From: Novosphingobium decolorationis
Lineage (GTDB): Bacteria; Pseudomonadota; Alphaproteobacteria; Sphingomonadales; Sphingomonadaceae
Assembly (NCBI RefSeq): GCF_018417475.1
Contig: NZ_CP054856.1
Coordinates: forward strand, 3,937,001 to 4,001,000
Length of the DNA: 64,000 nucleotides
Direction: 5' to 3'
Below, piece after piece: positions 7,641-15,621 of this stretch (position 1 is the first letter of the stretch; every line of letters begins with the position of its first letter). Both the position numbers and the translations under genes were made by a program. The notes below the pieces were generated by a model, which saw nothing but the letters and a program-made list of their open reading frames with translations, was not told the DNA's origin and searched no databases.

Positions 7641-7973
7641 ATGACCGGGGGCGAGCTTTCCGGCACCTTGCGGCAGATGCTTGCCGTGCTCGAGACCGAG
7701 CGGCAGGCGCTTGCCGCGCTCGACCTCGACGGCATCGTCGGGGCGACGGGGGCGAAGGACCGCCTGTGCAGCGAACTCGACCACCTGCAGCGCGCCGACC
7801 TCGACGAGGAATGCCGCGGTCTGCTCGACACTGCACGGCGCCTCAACGAGGTGAACCGGCAGGTGCGCAACATCCTGGCCGCCAATGTCACGCGCCGTCT
7901 CGATGCGCTGACCGGCAGTCCGCAGCTCTACCGCGCGTCGGGCACTTACGCCGTGGCCGGCGCCCGCGTCTGA
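7641..7973 (+). CDS. flgN: Flagellar export chaperone FlgN family protein
   Basis: FlgN-type proteins are cytoplasmic chaperones for the hook-filament junction proteins FlgK and FlgL. The 110 residues are helical and acidic. They show the C-terminal pattern common to alphaproteobacterial FlgN (LNEVNRQVRNILAANVTRRL and LYRASGTY). The gene follows flgM directly, the usual flgM-flgN order. Sequence similarity in this family is weak, so the call leans on gene order. Confidence 0.82.
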   Translation: MTGGELSGTLRQMLAVLETERQALAALDLDGIVGATGAKDRLCSELDHLQRADLDEECRGLLDTARRLNEVNRQVRNILAANVTRRLDALTGSPQLYRASGTYAVAGARV

Positions 7974-7994
7974 GGGGCGTGCTGGCGGTGCATC

Positions 7995-8009
7995 TGGCAC
8001 GGCCCTTGC
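7995..8009 (+). promoter_or_regulatory. Sigma-54 promoter of the transglycosylase-flhA-fliA operon
   Basis: TGGCAC-GGCCC-TTGC is a full match to the sigma-54 consensus. It lies 22 bp after flgN and 38 bp before the TTG start of the transglycosylase gene. The predicted transcription start is near 8021. Because flhA and fliA follow with overlapping starts, this promoter would place the export gate and the late sigma factor under sigma-54 control. Confidence 0.85.
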
Positions 8010-8046
8010 TGATCTCGTCCCGGAGTAGACATTCGGGAGTCCATCC

Positions 8047-8985
8047 TTGAGCGATCCAGGTACAGTCGGAGCGAACTTTGCAGGGGCAACCCTGCGCGCG
8101 CAGTCGCCCACGCACGCACAGGCGCGCGAGGCCATTGCCCGCGCCGCCGATGCGACCGGCGTCGATTTCCAGTATCTCATGGCGCAGGCCCGGCTTGAAT
8201 CTGGCCTCGATCCCACGGCCCGGGCCGGCACATCGAGTGCGGCCGGGCTGTTCCAGTTCACCAATGGCACCTGGCTCGGCACGCTGGACCGGCATGGCGC
8301 GCGCCATGGCCTCTCGTGGGTCAGCGAAGCCATCGAGGGCGGGCGTATCCGCGATCCCGGCCTGCGCAGCCAGGTCCTGGGGCTGCGCTACGATGCCGAT
8401 GCTTCCGCGCGCATGGCCGCTGAACTCGCGCGCGACAACGGCGCGGAGCTGACCGCCGTTCTGGGCCGCGCACCCGATGCGACCGAACTCTATCTGGCCC
8501 ACTTCCTGGGAGCCGCCGGGGCAGGCGAATTTCTTGGCGCGCTCGCCCACAATCCCGGACAGAGCGCAGCGGCGCTGCTTCCCAAGGCCGCCGCGGCGAA
8601 CCGCGCGATCTTCTACGAAGGCACAGGCGCAGCCCGTTCGGTCGGCGGCGTGATGAACCTCCTGCGCGCGCGCATGGCGAGCGCCATGGGGGAAAGCGGC
8701 GGTGCGGTGCGGCTGGCGTACGATCCGGCGGTCTTTGCCGCTCCCGGCAAGGACATGCCGTCGGCGAGTGCCTTTCTTGCCGCGCGCAGTGCCGGTTCGA
8801 TGCCCGCCAACCTCGGGCCGCTCGCACGGGAGTTTCATGGCGGAACCAGCCCGGCCGCCGCCGCGCCGCACGTCCCCGCCCGCTCCATGGCCGAAACGCT
8901 CAAAGGTGCCTTCGGGGCCTCCGAGGCGGCCCTGCCGGGTAACGTGAAGAACGCCTACGGCAAACTCGCGAGGTTCGGCCTGTGA
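8047..8985 (+). CDS. Flagellar-associated lytic transglycosylase (SLT domain)
   Basis: The 312-residue protein has an N-terminal lysozyme-like SLT fold. The catalytic Glu is in LMAQARLESGLDPTAR, followed by SSAAGLFQFTNGTWL and, later, ATELYLAHFLGAAGAGEFL. It would open peptidoglycan for the rod, the job done by the muramidase part of FlgJ in enteric bacteria. Separate SLT enzymes do this in other alphaproteobacteria. No classical signal peptide is visible, so export may use the flagellar machinery or an unrecognised signal. The TTG start has GGGAG seven bases upstream. The stop overlaps the flhA start (GTGA). Confidence 0.85.
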   Translation: MSDPGTVGANFAGATLRAQSPTHAQAREAIARAADATGVDFQYLMAQARLESGLDPTARAGTSSAAGLFQFTNGTWLGTLDRHGARHGLSWVSEAIEGGRIRDPGLRSQVLGLRYDADASARMAAELARDNGAELTAVLGRAPDATELYLAHFLGAAGAGEFLGALAHNPGQSAAALLPKAAAANRAIFYEGTGAARSVGGVMNLLRARMASAMGESGGAVRLAYDPAVFAAPGKDMPSASAFLAARSAGSMPANLGPLAREFHGGTSPAAAAPHVPARSMAETLKGAFGASEAALPGNVKNAYGKLARFGL

Positions 8986-11111
8986 ACCTGTTCAAGCGCA
9001 TCCAGGACCCGGGCGCCCTGGCGCTTCCCGTCGGCATCCTCACGCTCATCGTCCTGATGATCGTGCCGGTTCCGGCGATTGTCCTCGATTTGTCCTTCAC
9101 GCTCAACATCGCGCTTTCGGTTGCCGTCCTGATGGCGGCGATGAACGCGGACAAGCCGCTCGACTTCTCCTCCTTCCCCTCGGTCCTGCTTTTCGCGACG
9201 CTGCTGCGCCTCGCGCTCAACGTCGCCTCGACACGTGTCGTGCTGGTTCATGGGCACGAGGGCGGGGAGGCCGCAGGCAAGGTTATCGAGGCCTTCGGCG
9301 CCTTCCTCATCGGTGGCAATTTCGCGGTCGGCATCTTCGTCTTCCTGATCCTTGTCATCATCAACCTGGTGGTGGTGACGAAGGGGGCAGGGCGCGTTTC
9401 GGAAGTCTCCGCGCGCTTCACGCTGGATGCGCTGCCCGGCAAGCAGATGGCCATCGACGCAGACCTTGCCGCCGGGCTCCTGACGGCCGACGAGGCCAAG
9501 GCGCGCCGCCGTGAAGTGGCGACCGAGGCCGATTTCTACGGCTCGATGGACGGCTCTTCCAAGTTCGTGAAGGGCGATGCGATCGCCGCGCTGCTGATCC
9601 TGGGTGTCAACATCATCGCGGGCTTCTGCCTGGGTATGATCAGCCACGAGATGTCGGCGGGGGATGCCGCACAGACCTATATCACGCTCGCCATCGGCGA
9701 CGCGCTCGTGGCGCAGGTGCCCTCGTTGCTGCTTTCCATCGCGGCCGCCGTCATCGTTACCCGCGTCGCCGACACGCGCGATCTGGCCGGGCAGATCGGC
9801 GGCCAGTTCGCCAGCCCCGAGACCTGGCTGCCGGTGGGCGTGGTGCTCGGCGCCATCGGCCTCATTCCGGCCATGCCGCAGACGATTTTCCTGCCCGCTG
9901 CGGGACTGGCCCTGTGGCTCTGGCACGCCTTGCGAAAACGGGCCGCGCGCGCGGCCCTGCCCGCCGAGGTCGTGCCCGAGCCGGTCGATCCGGCGCGCAT
10001 CGAACTGGAGGACGTTTCCGACCATACCCTTGTCACCATCGAGCTGGGCTACGGCCTCGTGCAACTGGTCGATGCGCGCCACGGCTCGCCGCTGGTCAGC
10101 CGCGTCACCGGCGTGCGCAAGCAGCTGAGCCAGGCCTTCGGCTTCATCGTGCCGCAGTTTCGCGTGCGCGACGCGCTCGACATGGCGCCGCACGATTATC
10201 GCATCGTGCTGGGCGGCGTGACGCTGGGCGGATCGAGCGTTCGCGCCGACAGGGTGCTCGCCATCGATGCGGGCGAGGCGCGCAAGAACCACACCTTGAA
10301 GGGCGAAGAGACGCAGGACCCCAGCTTCGGCTGCCCTGCGCTCTGGATCGATCCGGCCGCGCGTGACCACGCCATCGCCGAAGGCTTCCTGACGGTGGAT
10401 GCCGGGACCGTGATCGCTACCCACCTCAACCAGCTGCTGGCCGAGCGCCCGCAGGACCTGCTCGGCCCCGACGAGGTGCGGATGCTGATCGATGCGCTGA
10501 AAGACCACGCGGGCAGCCTGATCGAGACGATCACGCCGCAGCCGCTTTCGCTGGCCGCGCTGACGCGCCTTCTGCGCAACCTCTTGGAAGACGGTATTCC
10601 CATCGCCCACCCGCTGCCGATCCTTGCCTCGCTCAGCCGCGCGGTGCAGCAGACGGTGGAGCACGACCGACTGGTCGAGCTGGTGCGCGCGGACCTGGGC
10701 GCGCTGATCGTGGGCCGGGTGTGCCCGCCCAACATGCGCCTGCCCGTGGTCACGCTCGACGCCGGGCTCGAAAGCGCCATCGTCTCGGGAATGATGGACC
10801 CGGTCACCGGGCAGCCGGTGATCGAGCCCGACCTTGCCGCCACCATCGGCCAGCGCATTGCCGAGCTTTCCGACAGCCGCGGGGCGCAGGCGATCCCGCT
10901 CGCGCTCGTCGTGCAGCCGCGTGCACGCCGCGCGCTCGCCCAGCTGCTGCGCCTGCGCGCGCCCAGCTGCCTTGTCCTCTCGATTGCCGAGCTGCCGCCC
11001 ACCCAGCCCATCGAGGTGATCGACGTAGTGGGTGCGCCGCGTGCGCCCGCGCCGGGTCTGCCCGGGCCGGACGGCGCAGGCGCATCTTCGCCTGAGAGTC
11101 TCGCGGCATGA
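8982..11111 (+). CDS. flhA: Flagellar type III export gate protein FlhA
   Basis: FlhA is the large inner-membrane gate component of the flagellar protein exporter. It has 709 residues, normal for the family. The N-terminal ~340 residues carry about eight membrane segments and the FHIPEP-type loop (LDALPGKQMAIDADLAAGLL, EADFYGSMDGSSKFVKGD). The C-terminal half is the cytoplasmic substrate-docking domain. The GTG start overlaps the upstream stop, and the stop overlaps fliA (ATGA), so this is a tightly coupled operon. Confidence 0.97.
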   Translation: MNLFKRIQDPGALALPVGILTLIVLMIVPVPAIVLDLSFTLNIALSVAVLMAAMNADKPLDFSSFPSVLLFATLLRLALNVASTRVVLVHGHEGGEAAGKVIEAFGAFLIGGNFAVGIFVFLILVIINLVVVTKGAGRVSEVSARFTLDALPGKQMAIDADLAAGLLTADEAKARRREVATEADFYGSMDGSSKFVKGDAIAALLILGVNIIAGFCLGMISHEMSAGDAAQTYITLAIGDALVAQVPSLLLSIAAAVIVTRVADTRDLAGQIGGQFASPETWLPVGVVLGAIGLIPAMPQTIFLPAAGLALWLWHALRKRAARAALPAEVVPEPVDPARIELEDVSDHTLVTIELGYGLVQLVDARHGSPLVSRVTGVRKQLSQAFGFIVPQFRVRDALDMAPHDYRIVLGGVTLGGSSVRADRVLAIDAGEARKNHTLKGEETQDPSFGCPALWIDPAARDHAIAEGFLTVDAGTVIATHLNQLLAERPQDLLGPDEVRMLIDALKDHAGSLIETITPQPLSLAALTRLLRNLLEDGIPIAHPLPILASLSRAVQQTVEHDRLVELVRADLGALIVGRVCPPNMRLPVVTLDAGLESAIVSGMMDPVTGQPVIEPDLAATIGQRIAELSDSRGAQAIPLALVVQPRARRALAQLLRLRAPSCLVLSIAELPPTQPIEVIDVVGAPRAPAPGLPGPDGAGASSPESLAA

Positions 11112-11872
11112 AACAGGATCAGACCGTATTCACGCCGCCGACCTACTCGGTCGGTGCGCGCAGTCCGCGCCTGGGAGGGCATCGGGAGGAAGTGGCCGAC
11201 CGCGTTCGTCGCTTTCTCCCGATGGTGCGCCGCCTGGCCTGGCACGTCAACGGCACGGGGCGTCCGGGGATCGAGCTGGAGGACCTGATGCAGGCGGGCC
11301 TCGTCGCGCTGACCGAGTGCGCGCAGAAACATTCGGGGCCGACCGAAGACGGCTTTGCCGCCTACGCCAAGATGCGCGTGCGCGGCGCCATGGTCGATCT
11401 CGTGCGCAAGGCCGTGCCGATGTCGCGCGGAGCGAGCGAGCGCCGCCGCCAGATCGAGGCCAAGGAGCACGAACTGCGCGCCACGCTGGGCCGCGCGCCT
11501 TCGCTTGCCGAACTGGCCGAGGCGCTGGGCATGGCGGAGATGGACCTTGCCGCGATGCAGGATTCCAGTCAGCCCATGCGCTTTGAATCCATCGACGAGG
11601 TCTATTCCGACCAGAACCTGGCCTTTGCCACCGAGGAGCGCGACAGCCTCGCCATCCTGGCCGATGCGGAGATGCGCGAGGCGGTGATCGCGGCGCTGGG
11701 CGATCTGCCTGAACGCCTGCGTCTCGTCATCTCGCTCTATTTCGTGGAGGAACTGAACCTCTCCGAGATCGCCGAGGTCCTGCAGGTGAGCGTCCCGCGC
11801 GTCCACCAGTTGAAGGCGCAGGCGCTCACCAAGTTGCGGGAGAGCCTCGCCGGGGTGGCGGACATTCTATAG
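11108..11872 (+). CDS. fliA: Flagellar sigma factor FliA (sigma-28)
   Basis: FliA directs RNA polymerase to late flagellar genes. The 254 residues contain region 2 (LEDLMQAGLVALTECAQKH, AAYAKMRVRGAMVDLVRKA), region 3 and region 4 (LPERLRLVISLYFVEELNLS, EIAEVLQVSVPRVHQLKAQA). The ATG overlaps the flhA stop. Its antagonist FlgM is encoded 3.8 kb upstream. With the sigma-54 promoters this gives the usual sigma-54 then sigma-28 cascade, though no sigma-28 target promoter is clear in this window. Confidence 0.93.
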   Translation: MKQDQTVFTPPTYSVGARSPRLGGHREEVADRVRRFLPMVRRLAWHVNGTGRPGIELEDLMQAGLVALTECAQKHSGPTEDGFAAYAKMRVRGAMVDLVRKAVPMSRGASERRRQIEAKEHELRATLGRAPSLAELAEALGMAEMDLAAMQDSSQPMRFESIDEVYSDQNLAFATEERDSLAILADAEMREAVIAALGDLPERLRLVISLYFVEELNLSEIAEVLQVSVPRVHQLKAQALTKLRESLAGVADIL

Positions 11873-11910
11873 GCCCGGCAATCCGCCGATGCCGAAAGGC
11901 AGCCGGCCTC

Positions 11911-12366
11911 TCAGCCCGCCATTCCCATCATCGCGCTTTGCGCCCACTGGACGATGGCCTGGGGAGGCATCGCGCCCGACTGGCGTGCGATTTCGCGGCC
12001 CTTGTGGATGAGCACCATGGTCGGGATCGAGCGGATCGCGTAGCGCCCGGCAATGGCCTGTTCGGCTTCGGTGTCGAGCTTGCCCAGACGCATCATGGGT
12101 TCGAGCCGGGCGGCGGCGGCCTCGAAGGCGGGGGCCATCTGGCGGCAGGGGCCGCACCAGCTGGCCCAGAAATCGACGAGCAGCGGCAGATCTCCCTTGC
12201 CCGCATGGGCCTCGAAGTTGGCCGAGGTCAGCACCAGCGGTTTGCCGGTGAACAGAGCCGTGTGACAGCGCCCACAGGTGCCGCCTGCGCCCAGTTTCGC
12301 GGTGGGGACCCGGTTCGAGGCGCCGCAGGAGGGGCAGACGACGATCTTGCTTTCGGGGCTGGTCAT
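11911..12366 (-). CDS. trxC: Thioredoxin TrxC (thioredoxin 2)
   Basis: This is a cytoplasmic disulfide reductase. From ATG 12366 it has 151 residues. An N-terminal zinc-ribbon-like extension (CPSCGASNRVP... CGRCH, residues 11-33) is typical of thioredoxin 2. The thioredoxin fold follows, with active site FWASWCGPCRQM and the cis-proline stretch IRSIPTM. AAGGAG lies seven bases before the ATG. The frame is open further upstream but without similarity. It converges on fliA with a 38-bp gap. Confidence 0.94.
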   Translation of the reverse strand: MTSPESKIVVCPSCGASNRVPTAKLGAGGTCGRCHTALFTGKPLVLTSANFEAHAGKGDLPLLVDFWASWCGPCRQMAPAFEAAAARLEPMMRLGKLDTEAEQAIAGRYAIRSIPTMVLIHKGREIARQSGAMPPQAIVQWAQSAMMGMAG

Positions 12367-12421
12367 GGGGCGATCTCCTTGACTTGGATATGGGGCGGCG
12401 CGGCGCGGTTGGGAAGGGCGC

Positions 12422-13303
12422 TCAGGCGACGAGGAAGCGCAGCCGCTCGGCCTTGAAGGCGGCGTCGAGCGCGTCGATGACGGCGCGGATGCGCGGCATG
12501 TCGCGCAGGTCCCGGTGGACGCCGAGCCAGATTTCGCGCGCGGGGCCAAGGCCTGCGTCCTTCAGCCGTACGACACCGGGCATCGTTTCTGCGAGATACT
12601 GCGGCAGGCAGGCAATGCCGAGCCCTTCGTGCACCGCCCCGGCCTGCGCGTCGCGGCTGTTGCTGCGGTAGACGACCTGCGCCTCGGGGGCCTTTTCCAG
12701 CAGCCAGCGCGCTTCGGCCTGGTGGGCCATGTCGGGCATGACGGTGATCAGGCGGTGTCCGGGATCGGTGAGCGGCTCGGGGTGGGCGGCGAGATAGTCG
12801 GGGCTGGCGTAGAGCGCGCAGACCATCGTACCCATGCGCCGCGAGATCAGTTCGTTGTGCTCGAAGCGGACCATGCGGATCGCGATGTCGGCCTCGCGCT
12901 CGATCAGGCTGAGCGAGCGGGTGTCGGAGAGCAGGTCAATGGAAATGCCCGGATAATCTTCGCGCAGCTTGGCGGCGGCAATGGGGATGAGCCGGTTGGC
13001 CAGCGTCTCGACCGTGGTCAGGCGCACCAGCCCGGAAAGCGCGACATCGCGGCCCTGCACCACGCGTTCGAGCGCCATCGCATCCTCGTCCATGCGCTGC
13101 GCGTTGGCGAGGACGCTTTCGCCCAGCGGGGTGAGTTCGTAGCCGTGCGGGGTCTTGAGCAGCAGCCGGGCGCCGCTGCGTTCCTCCAGCGCGACCAGAC
13201 GGCGGCTCATCGTGCTCTGGCTCAGGCCCAGTTCGCGCGCGGCACCTGAAAGACTGCGGGCCCGCGCAATGGCGAGGAAAGTGCGGATGTCGTCCCAGTT
13301 CAT
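12422..13303 (-). CDS. LysR-family transcriptional regulator
   Basis: The 293-residue protein has an N-terminal winged helix (SLSGAARELGLSQSTMSRRL, residues 17-36) and a C-terminal effector domain. The start ATG 13303 follows GGTGGGA. It is transcribed away from azoR and yceI, the usual LysR arrangement, and the 186-bp shared region carries a 9-bp dyad. It probably controls the azoreductase gene in response to an electrophile or quinone. The effector is not deducible from sequence. Confidence 0.88.
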   Translation of the reverse strand: MNWDDIRTFLAIARARSLSGAARELGLSQSTMSRRLVALEERSGARLLLKTPHGYELTPLGESVLANAQRMDEDAMALERVVQGRDVALSGLVRLTTVETLANRLIPIAAAKLREDYPGISIDLLSDTRSLSLIEREADIAIRMVRFEHNELISRRMGTMVCALYASPDYLAAHPEPLTDPGHRLITVMPDMAHQAEARWLLEKAPEAQVVYRSNSRDAQAGAVHEGLGIACLPQYLAETMPGVVRLKDAGLGPAREIWLGVHRDLRDMPRIRAVIDALDAAFKAERLRFLVA

Positions 13304-13333
13304 CGTCCCACCCCGGCGGCGCCTTCTATCCGT

Positions 13334-13377
13334 TTTTGCATGGAGGCTATGCTCATATCGCCAATGGTCATGCAAAA
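13334..13377. promoter_or_regulatory. Dyad operator candidate between lysR and azoR
   Basis: Two perfect 9-bp arms, TTTTGCATG (13334-13342) and CATGCAAAA (13369-13377), are separated by 26 bp. They sit in the divergent promoter region about 31 bp from the lysR start and 113 bp from the azoR start. A smaller dyad TATG-CT-CATA lies between the arms, at the position expected for promoter elements. LysR regulators bind such dyads. Binding by the neighbouring LysR is inference. Confidence 0.5.
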
Positions 13378-13489
13378 CCAGCAGGACTATCTCCATGGAC
13401 AAGCTTCCAGCGAAGCCCCGGCGGCAAACGGATCCCCCGCAACCGCCTCCCAACTGTTTGCCGCCACTTGTCAATTTCGGAGAAGCACC

Positions 13490-14092
13490 ATGACCAAGTA
13501 CCTCGTCGTCCGTTCGGCCGCCACCGGCGCCGCTTCCGTCAGCAACCAGCTGATCGACACCTACCTTGCCGAGCTGGGCGAGGACGCTGTCGTCGTTGAA
13601 CGCAACCTCGACACCGATCCCGTTCCGCACATCAACTCGGGCAGCCTGGTCGGCATCGGCCGCGCCGCGCCGGTTGGCGACAAGATGACCGACGCCTCGC
13701 TCGAAGCGCGCGAACTGCAGGACGCGCTGATCGCCGAAGTGATGGACGCCGACGTGCTGGTGATCGGCCTTCCGATCTACAACTTCGGCCTGCCCTCCAC
13801 GCTCAAGGCCTGGTTCGATTACGTGCTGCGCGCCGGCACCACCTTCCAGTACACCGAACAGGGCCCCGAGGGTCTGGTCAAGAACACCAAGGCGATCGTC
13901 GCCCAGTCGCGTGCGGGCAAGTACGACGATGACGCGGGCGTCATCTTCGGCATGCCGCACCTCAAGGGCCTGCTCGGCTTCATGGGCGTGACCGACGTCG
14001 AGGTCGTTACCGCCGAGGGCATGGCCTTCGGTCCCGAAGCCGCCGCCAGCGCCATTGCCGACGCCAAGGCCGCGATTGCCAAGCTCGCCTGA
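13490..14092 (+). CDS. azoR: FMN-dependent NADH-azoreductase
   Basis: AzoR-type flavoproteins reduce quinones and azo compounds with NADH. From ATG 13490 the product is 200 residues, the family length, with a flavodoxin-like fold. Visible are the N-terminal phosphate-binding stretch (VVRSAATGAASVSNQLIDTY), IGLPIYNFGLPSTLKAWFDY for FMN contacts, and RAGTTFQYTEQGPEGLV. GGAG lies eight bases upstream. It is divergent from a LysR gene and followed by yceI after 37 bp. Confidence 0.9.
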   Translation: MTKYLVVRSAATGAASVSNQLIDTYLAELGEDAVVVERNLDTDPVPHINSGSLVGIGRAAPVGDKMTDASLEARELQDALIAEVMDADVLVIGLPIYNFGLPSTLKAWFDYVLRAGTTFQYTEQGPEGLVKNTKAIVAQSRAGKYDDDAGVIFGMPHLKGLLGFMGVTDVEVVTAEGMAFGPEAAASAIADAKAAIAKLA

Positions 14093-14129
14093 GCCCGTCG
14101 GCCCAGCCCCCCTCTAGGAGTTTTTTCAC

Positions 14130-14750
14130 ATGACCCGTTCGTTCCTGAAGTCCGCCCTGATCCCGGTTGCCCTGCTGGCCTCGGTTCCCGCCATTCTTCA
14201 CGCCCAGGCGGCCGATCCCGCGCCCGCCGCGGCGCAGGCCGGCACCTACAAGGTCGAGACCTCGCACACCCGCGTCGGCTTCTCGCTCATGCACTTCGGT
14301 TTCTCCGAGTGGTACGGTGAATTCGCCGATGTGACCGGCTCGCTCTCGATCGACCCCGCCAAGATCGAGAACACCAAGCTTGCCGTCTCGATCCCCGTTG
14401 CGACCGTGAGCACCACCAACGCGACGCTCGACGAGGAGCTCGTCTCGGCCGACTGGTTCGACGCCGAGGGTCACCCCACGATCACCTTCGTCTCGACCAA
14501 GGTGAAGCGCACTGGCGAGCGCACCGCCGACGTGACCGGCAACCTGACCTTCCACGGCGTGACCAAGCCGGTGACGCTCCACGCCAGCTTCAATGCGGGC
14601 GGCGTGAACCCGATGAGCCAGGCTTACACCCTGGGCTTCAATGCAACGGGTACGATCACCCGTTCGGACTTCGGCGTGAAGAACTACGTCCCCGCCGTGG
14701 GCGACGAAGTGACCCTTCGCATCAGTGCGGCCTTCGAGAAGGGCGAGTAA
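14130..14750 (+). CDS. YceI-family periplasmic protein
   Basis: YceI proteins are lipocalin-like beta-barrels that bind isoprenoid quinones or similar amphiphiles. The 206 residues start with a signal peptide ending near HAQA. The family core follows: YKVETSHTRVGFSLMHFGFS, GSLSIDPAKIENTKL and GNLTFHGVTKPVTL. AGGAG precedes the ATG. It follows the azoreductase in the same direction, consistent with a quinone-stress unit under the divergent LysR. A strong terminator follows at 14792. Confidence 0.9.
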   Translation: MTRSFLKSALIPVALLASVPAILHAQAADPAPAAAQAGTYKVETSHTRVGFSLMHFGFSEWYGEFADVTGSLSIDPAKIENTKLAVSIPVATVSTTNATLDEELVSADWFDAEGHPTITFVSTKVKRTGERTADVTGNLTFHGVTKPVTLHASFNAGGVNPMSQAYTLGFNATGTITRSDFGVKNYVPAVGDEVTLRISAAFEKGE

Positions 14751-14791
14751 TCCCCCTCCCTCACACTAGCCTTTCCTGAGGCCGCATACGG

Positions 14792-14833
14792 AAAAGGACA
14801 TGGTCTCCCCAGGGGGCCATGTCCTTTTCTTTT
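14792..14833 (+). terminator. Rho-independent terminator after the yceI gene
   Basis: A 12-bp perfect stem AAAAGGACATGG / CCATGTCCTTTT with a 13-base loop is followed by CTTTT. It ends the azoR-yceI transcript. The symmetric A and T tracts mean it could also stop transcripts from the leftward gene at 14866. Confidence 0.85.
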
Positions 14834-14865
14834 GGTCCGCGTGAGGTGGACTCCCCGTCGAGACG

Positions 14866-15474
14866 CTATCCGTCGAGCCGTGGGGCGGAGGGGCTGTCGA
14901 GCGCGACGATCCGTCCCCGGTGCAACGTGAAGGCCGGGGCGTCCTCGTCGGGTTCGTTGACGAGTTCGTCGAACACCAGCTGATAGCGGACAAGGGCAAT
15001 GCGGATTTCGTCCTCACAGGGCCACCCTTGCGCCAGGCGCGTGACGCTGGCGTGGCCGAGCAGGTAGGTGTGGGCGATCTCGTCCTCGCGCGACATGCTG
15101 TCACTCGCGGCAAGGGTGCTGTGGGCGCGCTCGAGCATGAGGGGATGGCCGCAGGCATGCAGGACCTGCGCGATAAGCACGTCGGCAAGGATCAGGGCGT
15201 CGGCCGGGCTCGCGGCGGCGTGGGCCTGAAGAGCGCGCCAGTCGCGGATGAAACGCTGGCGCTGCTCGGGCAGCAGCGAGGCAAGCGGGCGAGGTTCCTC
15301 ATCTCGGGATAGAGGTGCCGGGGCGACAGCGGTCTGTCTCGCCTGGGGGCGGACCATGCGCTTGCGCGCGCGCAGGTATCCCAGTGTGGCAAGGCCCACG
15401 CTTCCCAGCAGCATCGCAACGCCGGTCGCCAGGATCAGGTTGGCAAGCCATTCGGCCATGGGCAGGTCGGTCAC
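14866..15474 (-). CDS. Membrane-anchored protein of unknown function
   Basis: The 202-residue protein has one N-terminal transmembrane helix (WLANLILATGVAMLLGSVGL) and a basic juxtamembrane stretch. A soluble helical domain follows, with FIRDWRALQAHAAASPADAL and ADVLIAQVLHACGHPL. That pattern resembles a small widespread domain of unknown function found in membrane-linked stress proteins (W..Q..F...P..A...AD.L, then G-x-P). The GTG start has GGAGG six bases upstream. The downstream spacer carries a bidirectional terminator. No function is assigned. Confidence 0.6.
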   Translation of the reverse strand: MTDLPMAEWLANLILATGVAMLLGSVGLATLGYLRARKRMVRPQARQTAVAPAPLSRDEEPRPLASLLPEQRQRFIRDWRALQAHAAASPADALILADVLIAQVLHACGHPLMLERAHSTLAASDSMSREDEIAHTYLLGHASVTRLAQGWPCEDEIRIALVRYQLVFDELVNEPDEDAPAFTLHRGRIVALDSPSAPRLDG

Positions 15475-15621
15475 GGCACACCTCCGGGAAGAGCGCGGCG
15501 CGATTCGGCAAACACGGGAAAACGAGCAGCGCGATTTCGTGATCTGCCCAAAGCAACCTTGGAAGTGCCGCCTGGTTCCCGAAAGGCGTGGACTTTGCCC
15601 TCAGGCTCGCGTTCGAGCGGC

